64,000 bases of DNA from the NCBI RefSeq assembly GCF_017313265.1, contig NZ_JAFLQZ010000004.1:124001-188000 (forward strand), in the 5' to 3' direction. The stretch is from Hymenobacter telluris. GTDB taxonomy: Bacteria; Bacteroidota; Bacteroidia; Cytophagales; Hymenobacteraceae. The notes below the pieces were generated by a model, which made no database searches, was not told the origin of the DNA, and saw only the letters and a list, made by a program, of their open reading frames with translations. This document shows positions 19,410 through 28,802 of this stretch, piece by piece. Position 1 is the stretch's first letter. Every line of letters starts with the position of its first letter. A program made the position numbers and the translations under genes.

Positions 19410-20879
19410 TTAGCGCTGCACGCCGCGCACAATGACCACCTGGCCGCCTTCCTTATTCTTGTTGCGGGTTTCGCTGGAGCCGTCGGCGTTCAGGTACTTA
19501 TCGTCCTGCCAGGTGTGGGGGTGCAGGTTGAGCAGGAAGGTGTTGGGCACGCCCACCAGGTCGGAAATGTCCTGCATGGCGCCGTACTCCCAGGTGCTCA
19601 GGCGCTGGTCGTTGCTTTTGTTGTACTTGGCGTTGAAGGTGGCATCGGTGCGGCGGTGGTTCATTTCCAGCATCGGCTTGAGCTGCTTGCTGCTCATGCC
19701 GTACTGCCACACGCGGCCGTCGTGGCGGTTGTTGGCATAGAACGAGTCGCCGTCTTCCTGGATATACACGTAGTCCTTAGTTACGCACAGGTTATCGGGG
19801 TTCACGATGCTGTTGCCGGGGTCGGTGCTGCCGTCTACCACCACTTCCAGCTTGCCGCGCAACACGTTGTCGGCCTGCATGGAAAGCTTGTACACGCGGC
19901 CCCACATGGTGAAGCCGGTTACGGGCGTCACCTTGTCCGACTGGCTGACGCCGGTGGCGGTGAAGTACACCTCGCGGCCCGCGCCGTTACCGCCTTTGCG
20001 GTAGTCCACGTCTTCCACGCGGGCAAACTGAATGGCGTTCTTGGCCACCGACTGCGCCGCAATCTGGGCGCCAGTGGAGGTTTTGGCGTTGTCGATTTCC
20101 ACAAACTCCACGTCGTACTGCTGGCCGGCCACCATGTTGGTTTCAATCGGGTCGGCGCTGGTGCGCTTGAGCATGTAGAGCCTGCCGTTGTCCAGGTCGC
20201 CCACGGTGTTGCTCACGTAGGCAATCAGCTGGCCGTTGCCGCTGTCTTCGCCAATGAGGATAACCGTTTTGCCAGGATACGCGTCTTTGGGCAGCGGCAC
20301 CGCGTTTTCCATTGAGGCGTGGCCCAAGGCCGGCTTCATCCGGCCACGGTCCTTCTTGTTGACTGCACCCAGCGGGTCAATGGCGTGTACCATGCTTTCC
20401 CCGTCGGTTTCGCCGGCCGTCAGGAACATCGGGCCGAAGCCGTGCTCCTCGGGCATGGCCAGCGTGGCCGAGCACAAGCGGAAGTTGCCGCCGTCACCGT
20501 CCAGAATGTACTCGCCCTTCGTGGGTTTGAAGGTTTTGTCGAGGTACACCCGCGACACCGAGAACATAATTTCGTGGTTGTTGAGCAGGATATAGCCTTC
20601 GCCGTTCGGGTTTTTGAGGATGCCCGAACCGTCGGGCTGCGCCCCGAAAATAAAGTTCGGCGACTCCGGCAGTACGTCGTCGGAGCTGATGAGCGGCAGG
20701 ATTTCCAGGTTATCGAAACCAGGCAGCGCCTTCACCAAAGCCGGGTTCACCGAATGGGCTTTCAGCACCACTTCGGAAGTCGGGTTGGATTCGTTATCGG
20801 AGTCGTTGCAGGCTCCCAGCAGAGTCAGCAATAGAAGCGCAGGTAGCTTCGGAACGAAGGAGTAACGGTTGAAATTCAT
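19410..20879 (-). CDS. PhoX-like (DUF839) lipoprotein phosphatase
   Basis: The 489-aa protein has a lipoprotein signal (LLLLTLLGAC). The body shows PhoX-type features: ENAVPLPKDAYPGKTVILIGEDSGNG split across strands, GRLYMLKR, VNPDNLCVTKDYVYIQEDGD near the C-terminus and many acidic turn residues that could hold calcium and iron. PhoX enzymes are periplasmic or surface alkaline phosphatases used under phosphate limitation. Its neighbour (21115-23877) is another phosphatase-like surface protein, supporting a phosphate-scavenging role. The substrate is unproven. Confidence 0.75.
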   Translation of the reverse strand: MNFNRYSFVPKLPALLLLTLLGACNDSDNESNPTSEVVLKAHSVNPALVKALPGFDNLEILPLISSDDVLPESPNFIFGAQPDGSGILKNPNGEGYILLNNHEIMFSVSRVYLDKTFKPTKGEYILDGDGGNFRLCSATLAMPEEHGFGPMFLTAGETDGESMVHAIDPLGAVNKKDRGRMKPALGHASMENAVPLPKDAYPGKTVILIGEDSGNGQLIAYVSNTVGDLDNGRLYMLKRTSADPIETNMVAGQQYDVEFVEIDNAKTSTGAQIAAQSVAKNAIQFARVEDVDYRKGGNGAGREVYFTATGVSQSDKVTPVTGFTMWGRVYKLSMQADNVLRGKLEVVVDGSTDPGNSIVNPDNLCVTKDYVYIQEDGDSFYANNRHDGRVWQYGMSSKQLKPMLEMNHRRTDATFNAKYNKSNDQRLSTWEYGAMQDISDLVGVPNTFLLNLHPHTWQDDKYLNADGSSETRNKNKEGGQVVIVRGVQR

Positions 20880-21028
20880 TACGGGAAAGGTTGGTACAAC
20901 GATGCCACAAAGGACCTGCTGAGGCGTTATTTTAGTGTTACCACCGCATTACTGAACTGCTATCTTCCAACCCGCAACGCTGCCGTTTGGTAACGGCTGG
21001 ATAACCTGGAGCAGCCACCTGGAAACGC

Positions 21029-21063
21029 AAACCGCCCCAGCCGATGCACGGCTGGGGCGGTTT
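21029..21063. terminator. Intrinsic terminator
   Basis: Exact 15-bp arms (aaaccgccccagccg and complement) surround the loop atgca and end in TTT. It follows the minus-strand choice-of-anchor I gene. Confidence 0.8.
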
Positions 21064-21114
21064 AGGGTGCTCGTTGACAGATAGTACGGTTCGACGCAGA
21101 TTCGTCCCCCTCTC

Positions 21115-23877
21115 CTAGCGAACCACCAGCTTGGAACTGGCACCGTCTTCGGCGCGGAGCACATACACGCCCGGCGCGAGGCCGGCGGTTTCAAACTGCT
21201 GCGCTTTGGCCAGGGTGCGGACTGGGCGGCCCAGCACGTCGTGCAGGGTGCCACTCACGGGGCGGCTTAGCTGTACTCGCCCGCCCTGGCTGGGATTCGG
21301 GTAGAGGTACAGCGGCGCGGCGGCGCGGGCCGCGGCAGTGCTCAGCACGCCGCGCAAGCCAATCTGGTACACGGCCACGGTGCTGCTGACTTCGTTGGCG
21401 AGCAGCAGCAACGGCTGGCCGGTTGGGCTATTGGCGGCCGACACAAACACCAGGCCTTCGGGGCCTTGGTCGCCGGTGCCAGTGGTTAGGCTGCGGTTGT
21501 TAATGTATTGCACCAGGCGCGGGTTGGCCGGGTCGTTCACGTTCATCACCAGCACGCCGCCCTGGCGCTCCAGGCTGATAAAGGCGTACACCGTGTCGCG
21601 AATCATGCCGATGGTCGTGCCTTCGGGCTCGGGGCCTTTGTCGTCGGAGCGGTTTTTCCGGACGGGGTTGCCGGTGGTGTTGCTGGCGTTGAAGATGCTG
21701 CCGAACGTGGGGTCGGTGCTGGTGAGGCGCTCCAGCAGGTCGCCGCTGTCGTGCACCAGCGCGCCGGTGGTGGCGTTAAGAATGCTGAACGAGCGGCCCC
21801 CAAAGGCATAAATCTCATCGAAGTCCCCGTCGCCATCGGTGTCGCCGAGGCGGTTGGTTACGTTCAGGCGGCCTAGCGCACTGTTGTTTTTCAGCGTGGC
21901 CGCCTGCGGGAAAGCAGTGGGGTCGAGCACGTAGCCGGCTGCCCCCAGGCGCACCACTTCGGAATAGCCTCCGTCGTAGTCGCGGGCGTCGCCTTCGTTG
22001 GCCGTGATGAGGTAACGGCCGCCACCCAGAGCGGCGGGCAACTCAAACGAGGCAATGGCATCGGGCTGGCGCATGCCGCGCACCGGCCAGTTGGCCAGCA
22101 GCACGTCAGCGGCCTGGTCGGAGGCATCAAAGCTAAAGCCCGGCTGGCTGTGGTCTTGGTAGCCGATGGGCCGCAAGCTGGTGAATTGCAGCGTGGCAAG
22201 GTCCAGCGTGGCTATAGCGTTGTTTTCCTGCAACCCGATGTAAGCCGTGCGCGAATCAGCCGATACAGCCACATACTCGGGCTCCAAATCCTGCGCTACC
22301 GAGCTAGCGGGCGCCGTAGTCGGCCCGCCGTAGATGCGGATGCCCGCAGCGCGCAACGCGGCAGCCTGGGAGTTGTAGCCACTGAAATCAACGGTAGTGG
22401 CGTTGGCCTGCGTGACGTTGGCAATGCCGCTGCTCACATCAACCACCGTTACCGAGCCGAGCGGGTCGTTGGTATAAGTTTGGTTGGGTTCCCCCTCGTT
22501 GGCGGAAATAACGTAGCGGCCATCGGGCGAGAACGTCACCATGTCGGGCAGGGCGCCGGTTGTGAGCTGCTTGATAAAGCTGCCATTCTGGTCGAAGAAC
22601 ACCAGCTTACCTGGGTTTTGCAGCACCGCGTCTTCCACGGCACACACCACCAGCCCGTTGCGCACCGCCACCGAGTTGATACCGCCGTAGGGCGCCATGC
22701 TGACAGAAGCCACCGGCGTAATAGCGCCCGGCGCGGCAAAGTTGAGGATATCGAGCTTGCCCCCGATGGAGTTGGCCACGTACAGCCGCTGCGTGGTGGG
22801 GTCGTGGGCCACAATTTCAGCTGAATTGGTGCCGCTCACGCCGTTCTGGTAGCTGCCCAGCAGGTTCAGGCGCAGGTTGCCGGCGCGGGCCGGGGCCTGG
22901 GTGTCGTTGTCTTTGATGAACACCAGAAACTCGGTGGCACCCGCCGTAAGCGTGGCGTTGGTGGGGTTCTGCAAGCGCACCGTGAAATACTCGGCGGGCT
23001 CGGCCGTGGCATCGTCGGTGATGGGCAGCGTGAGCGTAACCGGCGTAGTGCTGCCCGGCGTGAAGGTCAGGGTTTGGGGAGTGGCAAATGTGAAGTCGGC
23101 GCCGGCGGTGGCCGTGCCTAGCGGTGCCACAACCGCCTGCACGGTGCTGGCCGTAGCGTTGGCGTTGCGGATACTGAGCGGAATAGACACCGACCCCGCG
23201 GTTTCGGCTACAATAAGCGGTGTGGCGCTGCCGGTGAAGCCCAAGTCGGGCGTTGGCACTGCTACCGTGCCCTGACCCAGGCTTACTTGGTCGAAAGCCA
23301 CCCAGTCGTCGTTGCCGTTTTGGCGCACCGCTAAGCGCAGGCGGGCGTGGGTGCTACCGGCGGGCACGGCCACCGTAACGGTGGTCCAGGCCTGGGTATC
23401 CTTGTTGAGCTGAGTGTACGTGCGCGGTACCGGCCAAGTGGCACCGTTGTCGAAGCGCACCACGTACGCCAGCGAGTCAGGGTTATCGAGGGCGTTACTG
23501 AAGTATTTGAAGGTAATAGTATTGGCCGCCGTGCTACCGGTTTGGATGGCTACCGGCGCAAAATCCAGGTAATGCCAGATGCTAGCATTAGCCGTAAGCG
23601 GACCTTCCAGGTCGCGCCCACCCCACAGGTTGGCTCCGGCCGAGGGAGTAGCCACGGTGAGGCCAGAGCCCGCCGTACCGATAGTGGTTAGCACGGCCCA
23701 CTGGTCGGTGGCGGCCAGGTCGTTGTAGGTGGCTGGGGTGGGCGTGTAAGCCCAGGTGTCGGTGGCGGCACTCTCGAAGCTCTGCCCCACCGACTGCGCG
23801 TGAGCAGCCGAGCCGGCTACGCTCAGCGCCAGTACGGCCAGGCTGGTTTTCACTCCCGATAGTAAAGTTTGACGCAT
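21115..23877 (-). CDS. Choice-of-anchor I surface protein with Calx-beta domain and T9SS signal
   Basis: The 920-aa protein has a signal peptide (MRQTLLSGVKTSLAVLALSV). Residues ~30-200 form a jelly-roll-like domain, and ~210-310 a Calx-beta domain ending TEFLVFIKDND. Residues ~325-830 form a propeller with LVVCAVEDAV, MVTFSPDGRYVISANEGEP, YRITANEGDARDYD-type repeats and GPEPEGTTIGMI, the choice-of-anchor I family often annotated as alkaline phosphatase. The C-terminus (LYLYPNPSQGGRVQL to SKLVVR) is a T9SS sorting domain. It is likely displayed on the cell surface and may bind calcium. Its PhoX-like neighbour suggests phosphate acquisition; no catalytic residues were verified. Confidence 0.82.
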   Translation of the reverse strand: MRQTLLSGVKTSLAVLALSVAGSAAHAQSVGQSFESAATDTWAYTPTPATYNDLAATDQWAVLTTIGTAGSGLTVATPSAGANLWGGRDLEGPLTANASIWHYLDFAPVAIQTGSTAANTITFKYFSNALDNPDSLAYVVRFDNGATWPVPRTYTQLNKDTQAWTTVTVAVPAGSTHARLRLAVRQNGNDDWVAFDQVSLGQGTVAVPTPDLGFTGSATPLIVAETAGSVSIPLSIRNANATASTVQAVVAPLGTATAGADFTFATPQTLTFTPGSTTPVTLTLPITDDATAEPAEYFTVRLQNPTNATLTAGATEFLVFIKDNDTQAPARAGNLRLNLLGSYQNGVSGTNSAEIVAHDPTTQRLYVANSIGGKLDILNFAAPGAITPVASVSMAPYGGINSVAVRNGLVVCAVEDAVLQNPGKLVFFDQNGSFIKQLTTGALPDMVTFSPDGRYVISANEGEPNQTYTNDPLGSVTVVDVSSGIANVTQANATTVDFSGYNSQAAALRAAGIRIYGGPTTAPASSVAQDLEPEYVAVSADSRTAYIGLQENNAIATLDLATLQFTSLRPIGYQDHSQPGFSFDASDQAADVLLANWPVRGMRQPDAIASFELPAALGGGRYLITANEGDARDYDGGYSEVVRLGAAGYVLDPTAFPQAATLKNNSALGRLNVTNRLGDTDGDGDFDEIYAFGGRSFSILNATTGALVHDSGDLLERLTSTDPTFGSIFNASNTTGNPVRKNRSDDKGPEPEGTTIGMIRDTVYAFISLERQGGVLVMNVNDPANPRLVQYINNRSLTTGTGDQGPEGLVFVSAANSPTGQPLLLLANEVSSTVAVYQIGLRGVLSTAAARAAAPLYLYPNPSQGGRVQLSRPVSGTLHDVLGRPVRTLAKAQQFETAGLAPGVYVLRAEDGASSKLVVR

Positions 23878-23963
23878 CCTTTAGGAAGGTTGATGATGGA
23901 AGCGTCAAAGCTACCGGGCACCTATTACGGCACGGTTATCTGATAATTACCAAATGGTGAAGC

Positions 23964-25397
23964 TCAGCTTATCAGGTTCGCAGCCCTGTCCGCAGTCAGG
24001 ACGCTACTCGTAGGCTTACCTCCCAGAAACTCGCTATACCAATGGCCGGAGTCTTTGATGGTGCGGCGCTGGGTTTCGTACTCCACATGCACCAACCCAA
24101 AGCGCGGCCCGTAGCCCTCAGCCCACTCGAAGTTGTCGGTAAACGACCACGCGAAGTAGCCGTCTACCCGCACGCCCTCTCGGCGGGCCCGCAGCACCTG
24201 CCCGATACAGGCCCTCAGGTACGCTTGGCGTTGGGCGTCGTGCACGTGCCCATCGGCGGTGCGGGTATCCGGAAAGGCTGCACCGTTTTCTGTCACGCGC
24301 AGAATCGGTGCATTTGGATAAGATCCAAACTGTTTAACCATTTGGTATAAGCTCTCCGGATACACTTCCCAGCCCATATCAGTGTGGGGTACACCGCGGG
24401 GGGCAGCGCCTACCAGTGAGGCCCAGAGCAGCGGCACGTAGGGCGAGTGGCGCACCACTTCGCGGGTGTAGTTCTGCACACCCAGAAAGTCGAAGTCGAA
24501 GGGCAGGCGCTGCTCGTCGCCGGGCTTGATGTAGCGGTCCATCCAGCCGAGCAGCGGCACGTCGGCGACGGGGTAGCCCAACCCGAGCGCCGGCTCCACA
24601 AACAGGCGATTGAGCAGGGCATCGGCGCGGCGGGTGGCGCGGGCGTCGCGGGCGTGGTTGGGGCGCCAGGGCGTTACGTAGGAGCACGAAAAGGTGGTGC
24701 CAATCTGGGCGCCGGCGGGCAGTATAGCCCGCAACACCCGGCCGCCTTCGGCCTGGGCCAGGGCGGCGTGGTGGGTAGCGGCCAGAAACGCCCCCAAGCT
24801 GCGGCGACCCGGCGCATGAATGCCCAATAGGTGGCCGGCCCCGGTGAACACCATGGGCTCGTTGAGCACCATCCAATGCTGCACCCGGTCGCCGAGGCGG
24901 GCGGCTACGCGCTGGGTGTAATCGGTGAACCAGCCCACCACGTCGCGGTTGGTCCAGCCGCCGAGCTGCTGCAACGCGGCCGGCAAATCCCAGTGGTAAA
25001 GGGTGGGCCAGGGCGTGATGCCGCGCTCCAGGCAGCCGTCCACCAACCGGTCGTAATAATCTATACCCTTTTGATTAAACACCCCTAGCCCATGTGGCAT
25101 AATCCGCGACCAGGCAATGGAAAAGCGGAAATTATCTATACCCATTTGGTGAATAAGATCTAAATCCTGGGGCCAGCGGTGGTAGAAATCGGTGGCTACC
25201 TCGGCGGTTTCGGCGCGCTTGATGCGGCCGGGCCGGCGCACGAAATCGTCCCAGATGCTGGGGCCTTTGCCGTCCAGGTTCCAGGCTCCCTCCGTCTGGT
25301 ACGCCGCCGCCGACACCCCCCACTGAAAATCGGCGCCGAAATCAGTCCGGGAAAAGCTGGCGGGAGTGGTCGGGGGAAAGAAAGCGTCGGGGAGCAT
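23964..25397 (-). CDS. GH1 family beta-glucosidase
   Basis: The 477-aa protein has the full GH1 set: FQWGVSAAAYQTEGAWN at the N-terminus, acid/base Glu in VLNEPMVF, and nucleophile Glu in RVTENGAAF near residue 370, followed by GYFAWSFTDNFEWAEGY. It hydrolyses beta-glucosides and related oligosaccharides by a retaining mechanism. There is no signal peptide, so it acts in the cytoplasm on imported sugars. It stands alone; no transporter gene is adjacent. Confidence 0.93.
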   Translation of the reverse strand: MLPDAFFPPTTPASFSRTDFGADFQWGVSAAAYQTEGAWNLDGKGPSIWDDFVRRPGRIKRAETAEVATDFYHRWPQDLDLIHQMGIDNFRFSIAWSRIMPHGLGVFNQKGIDYYDRLVDGCLERGITPWPTLYHWDLPAALQQLGGWTNRDVVGWFTDYTQRVAARLGDRVQHWMVLNEPMVFTGAGHLLGIHAPGRRSLGAFLAATHHAALAQAEGGRVLRAILPAGAQIGTTFSCSYVTPWRPNHARDARATRRADALLNRLFVEPALGLGYPVADVPLLGWMDRYIKPGDEQRLPFDFDFLGVQNYTREVVRHSPYVPLLWASLVGAAPRGVPHTDMGWEVYPESLYQMVKQFGSYPNAPILRVTENGAAFPDTRTADGHVHDAQRQAYLRACIGQVLRARREGVRVDGYFAWSFTDNFEWAEGYGPRFGLVHVEYETQRRTIKDSGHWYSEFLGGKPTSSVLTADRAANLIS

Positions 25398-25602
25398 ATT
25401 GGAAGATTTAGGCGGAGCTACCTGTATCAGATGAATAATAGACTATACGGGACTGGTATTGTCCCGGTAGCTGGTTAGGGAAATGGCTAGCGCGCCTCTC
25501 TCCTGCTGAAGGCAGCGCGCACAACAAGTTGAGGTTGGCAGCCAGCGAAGCATGGCGGCGGGCCTTCGGCACAGCAACTGGCTTACCGGTTATCCGCCAT
25601 TA

Positions 25603-26610
25603 CTACACGGCTGCCACCAACGATTCGGCTAGCAGCTTGTCCAGCACCTCACCGGTTTCATCGGGGTAATCCACGGGCACTACGGCACCGTTTTGCAGCC
25701 ACTCATCCAGCACCCCCAGGCTCTTATCCTTCAGATTTTTGATAACCGGCACGCCCATACCCGCCAGGGCGGCGGCGTTGCAGGCCTGCTCGTACTGGTT
25801 GCGCATGGGCACTACCAGCAGCTTTTTGCCCAGGTACAGCGCCTCGGCCGGCGTCTCGAAACCCGCCCCACATAGCACCCCGGCACTGCGGGCCAGGCTA
25901 CTGGTGAAAGCCGCGCCACTTACCGGCCGCACCCGCACGTTGCCGTGCTCCGATTCCTGGGTACTGTGCTTGCTGAACACCTCCCAGCGTACCGTCCGGC
26001 TCAGGTAGCGCAGCCGGCTTACTAGCGTCTCTTCGTCGAAGGCGGGCAGGTACACGGTGTAGTGCCCATCGTTTTGCGGGGCCAGATGGCGCACCTGCTG
26101 CCGGATAACGGGCGTGGTGGTATGCGCGTCATAGCGCTGAAAGTGGAAGCCGAAATGCTGGCTGGCGGGGGCATAATGGCGCAGCACGGCCCGGCCTACC
26201 ATGTCCTCGTTTTTGGGGCGCGGGGCGGCGGCGCTGAGCACGGCGCTTTGGTGGCTGAGCGCCACGCACGGCACGTTGCGCAGCCGGCAGGCCCACGCCG
26301 ATACCGGCTCGAAATCATTAATCACCAAATCGTAGCTTTCCACGGGCAGCATCCGCATTTCGCGCAGAAAAGCGGCGGAGTTCAGCTGCCAGAACGTTTT
26401 CACGAAGTTGATGCCCCCCTTCTTGCCGAAGATAAAGCCCATGCCGTGGCAGCGGTAGCGTACCGGAAATGGTAGTTGAATATCAGCGGGCGGGCCGCTC
26501 ACCAGCAAATCAACCTGTGAGGCCCGCGCCTGTAGCAGCGGAACAATATCGAGGGCGCGGCTCAGGTGGCCGTTGCCGGTACCCTGGATGGCATAGAGGA
26601 TTCGGGGCAT
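25603..26610 (-). CDS. Glycosyltransferase, GT-B fold (MJ1255-like)
   Basis: The 335-aa protein begins MPRILYAIQGTGNGHLSRA, the donor-side glycine loop of UDP-glycosyltransferases related to MurG. The C-terminal domain has GVLCGAGFETPAEALYLGKKLLVVPM, matching the nucleotide-sugar binding region. It probably adds a sugar to a lipid or envelope acceptor. An LpxH-like phosphoesterase lies upstream on the same strand across a 167-base gap, consistent with a role in lipid or envelope glycans. The acceptor is unknown. Confidence 0.8.
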   Translation of the reverse strand: MPRILYAIQGTGNGHLSRALDIVPLLQARASQVDLLVSGPPADIQLPFPVRYRCHGMGFIFGKKGGINFVKTFWQLNSAAFLREMRMLPVESYDLVINDFEPVSAWACRLRNVPCVALSHQSAVLSAAAPRPKNEDMVGRAVLRHYAPASQHFGFHFQRYDAHTTTPVIRQQVRHLAPQNDGHYTVYLPAFDEETLVSRLRYLSRTVRWEVFSKHSTQESEHGNVRVRPVSGAAFTSSLARSAGVLCGAGFETPAEALYLGKKLLVVPMRNQYEQACNAAALAGMGVPVIKNLKDKSLGVLDEWLQNGAVVPVDYPDETGEVLDKLLAESLVAAV

Positions 26611-26619
26611 TCTTTCTTA

Positions 26620-26775
26620 TTTGGTGCTTGGTGCTTGGTGCCTGGTGTTTAGTAGGTTGTAATTGGTGGTTTGCCTGCCTAGTACTTCGTGCTCGGAGCG
26701 TCAGTTATTTGATGTTTATTTCTTCTTTACTGGAGCGCCTAAGTACGAAGCACTAGGCACCAAGCACTGAAAAAG
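26620..26775. repeat. Low-complexity inverted repeat (TTGGTGCTTGGTG family)
   Basis: The left part reads ggtgcttggtgcctggtg and the right part gcactaggcaccaagcact, an imperfect inverted pair. The same sequence type forms an in-frame insertion in pnkp (6168-6205). Confidence 0.55.
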
Positions 26776-26777
26776 CA

Positions 26778-27671
26778 CTAATTCCGGCGGAGTTGAAATT
26801 CGGCCAGCAAGTCATCCAGCAGCGTGGCAACGGGCGTGTCCACCACCGAATCGTCGGCGTCTACCTCATCCGGGGCCGGGTTGGCATCGGTGGGCATCCG
26901 GGGGTCGTCGGCGTAGCGGTAGAGCTGCCAGCCGGTGGTGGCGGTGTATTCCAGCGCGGTCAAGTTTTCCACCCAGTCGCCGGAATTCAAGTACACCACG
27001 TCGCCTTTTTCGGTGCTGACCTGCCGGATTTCGGGGCAGTGAATATGGCCGCAGGCCACGTAGGCATAGCCCTGGTCGGCGGCAATGGTGGCGGCCGTGG
27101 CCTCGAAGTCGCTCACCAAACTCACGGCGCTTTTCACCCGGTCCTTCACTGCCTTGGAAAGCGCCACCCGCGGACGGCCCAGCCGGTGCAGCCCCCAGTT
27201 CACGAGGCGGTTTATCAAAATGAGTAAGTCGTACCCTTTAGCGCCGAGCTTGGCCAGCCAGCGCGAATGGCGCATGGTCACGTCGAAGACGTCGCCGTGG
27301 AACAGCCAGGTGCGGCCGTGGGGCAGCTCCAGCACCAGCTTGTTGTCGATGCGGAAGTGTCCGAGGCGGGTGCCGGCAAACTTGCGCAGCAGCTCGTCGT
27401 GGTTGCCGGTGAGGTAATGAATGTGGGTGCCTTTGGCCGCCAGCCCGGCCAGGTGGCGCACCACCCGCATGTGCGGAGCCGGCCAGTAGCTTTTACTGAA
27501 CTGCCAGATGTCCACGATGTCGCCGTTGAGCACCAGCACCTTGGGCTTGATGCTTTTCAGGTAGCGCAGCAGCTCGGTGGCGTGGCAGCCGTAGGTGCCC
27601 AAATGCACATCCGACACTACGGCCACCTCAACGCGGCGGCGCTTTTTGCGGGAAGTAGCCGGCGCGCTCAA
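26778..27671 (-). CDS. UDP-2,3-diacylglucosamine diphosphatase-like metallophosphoesterase
   Basis: The 297-aa protein has the calcineurin-like motif series in order: SDVHLGTYG, NGDIVDIW, TGNHDELL, FHGDVFD and CGHIHCPEI. These bind two metals. The spacing matches the LpxH/LpxH2-type hydrolases that convert UDP-diacylglucosamine to lipid X in lipid A synthesis, although related paralogs have other roles. The start is a TTG at 27671, overlapping by TTGA the stop of a small upstream frame, which suggests translational coupling. A basic N-terminus (RKKRRR) precedes the first motif. Its C-terminal tail is acidic. Confidence 0.8.
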   Translation of the reverse strand: MSAPATSRKKRRRVEVAVVSDVHLGTYGCHATELLRYLKSIKPKVLVLNGDIVDIWQFSKSYWPAPHMRVVRHLAGLAAKGTHIHYLTGNHDELLRKFAGTRLGHFRIDNKLVLELPHGRTWLFHGDVFDVTMRHSRWLAKLGAKGYDLLILINRLVNWGLHRLGRPRVALSKAVKDRVKSAVSLVSDFEATAATIAADQGYAYVACGHIHCPEIRQVSTEKGDVVYLNSGDWVENLTALEYTATTGWQLYRYADDPRMPTDANPAPDEVDADDSVVDTPVATLLDDLLAEFQLRRN

Positions 27672-27886
27672 AGGGCCGGCCGGGTTTTGAGGCGCGCACT
27701 AGGCAACGTACGCCGGGTAGGTAGTACGTCCTGCGAGTCTTCGGCAGCGCTGTGGAAGCGCAGCGGAAACTGCAACGCGCCCACGGAGCGCAAAAGGAAG
27801 GCGGCAAACAGTGCCAGCTGAAACACGACGTAGGCCAGCCCGCGCACCATCCGGCGCAGCAGGGGCATTGTAACGGGAGCATGCAT
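27668..27886 (-). CDS. Possible small membrane protein, 72 aa
   Basis: The ATG at 27886 gives one membrane helix (LAYVVFQLALFAAFLLRS) followed by a polar basic tail. Its stop overlaps the TTG start of the LpxH-like gene by TTGA, the pattern of a coupled operon. I recognise no family, and the frame could be chance in a GC-rich region. Confidence 0.4.
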   Translation of the reverse strand: MHAPVTMPLLRRMVRGLAYVVFQLALFAAFLLRSVGALQFPLRFHSAAEDSQDVLPTRRTLPSARLKTRPAL

Positions 27887-28077
27887 AGAGAGAAGCCGTT
27901 TTACCCGTCTCAAATTTCGGTTTCTGCTATGATGCAAGGGTTACCTACAGATTACGGTTAGGTCATGCTTTAAGCGCCGAACCGGCTTTAGCCAGCTTCT
28001 GCCGGGCAAATGGGTAATACTAGTCGAGCCCGGACTATTTTTGGACGAAAACCAGCCTGTAGCTTCCGCCACTTATG

Positions 28078-28085
28078 TATATTTG
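28078..28085 (+). promoter_or_regulatory. Bacteroidota -7 element TATATTTG
   Basis: It matches TAnnTTTG exactly and lies 43 bases before the ATG at 28128. No clear TTG at -33 with ideal spacing is present. Confidence 0.45.
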
Positions 28086-28127
28086 AAGAGCTAAAACTTT
28101 ATTTTTAGCTTTATAACTGGTTTTTAT

Positions 28128-28688
28128 ATGAAAAAAATTGTTCTCCTGGCCACGCTGCTAACTTGCACCTTAGCGGCTTCGGCGCAATACATGCCGGGCA
28201 AACCGCGCAAGAAATACATGGTAGCCAAAAAAGACGATGAGTGCCCCTACGTACTCAACGTCACGAAGAACACCGACGAGGACGCCGAGGTAGACGCCTG
28301 CGTAACGCGCGTAGCCTACCGCCCTTACGCTGATCTGCTCACGGAAATTGATGCCCTCAAGAAAATCAAGAACTGGGCCGACACCACCTACCAGCGCCGG
28401 TTCAGCCAGCTGCCGCCCGGTGGGGAGCTAAGCGTAACCATGTACCGCCGCGGCTCCTCTAACGCCGACCCGGCATTGCTGAGCGTGGTAGCAAAAAACA
28501 AGGAGGGCCAGGAGCTACTCAACGTACCGGCGCTGGCGGCTGGCAATGGCCGCTTCTGGAACCGCGACTTGTACATGAGCAAGCGCAGTATCCCATTTGT
28601 TAAAACAGAAACCCCGCAGGAGGTAACTCTGCTTATTAATGATACCAAGACCAAGCAAACATTTGAGTATATTGTAAAAACTCAATAG
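28128..28688 (+). CDS. Secreted hypothetical protein, 186 aa
   Basis: A signal peptide (MKKIVLLATLLTCTLAASAQ) precedes a mature domain with two cysteines (ECPY and DACVT) that could form a disulfide. The C-terminal half has strands such as GELSVTMYRRG and EVTLLINDTKTKQTFEYIVK. I do not recognise the family. It is monocistronic: a -7 element lies upstream and a 39-bp-arm terminator palindrome follows at once. Confidence 0.7.
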   Translation: MKKIVLLATLLTCTLAASAQYMPGKPRKKYMVAKKDDECPYVLNVTKNTDEDAEVDACVTRVAYRPYADLLTEIDALKKIKNWADTTYQRRFSQLPPGGELSVTMYRRGSSNADPALLSVVAKNKEGQELLNVPALAAGNGRFWNRDLYMSKRSIPFVKTETPQEVTLLINDTKTKQTFEYIVKTQ

Positions 28689-28689
28689 C

Positions 28690-28768
28690 TTAACTCATTT
28701 GTATAAACGCAGAAAACCCGCTTCTGGCAGCCAGAAGCGGGTTTTCTGCGTTTATACAAATGAGTTAA
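28690..28768. terminator. Very long perfect palindromic terminator
   Basis: Arms of 39 bases are exact reverse complements around one central base. It separates the convergent secreted-protein and NUDIX genes and could end transcription from both sides. Confidence 0.8.
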
Positions 28769-28802
28769 CATTCAAGCATTAGTTTACACAACTCAAGCTA
28801 TT

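Noticed and set aside
19515..20315. 266-aa open frame antisense to the PhoX-like gene
   Set aside because: Antisense shadow rich in Val, His and Ala, without domain.
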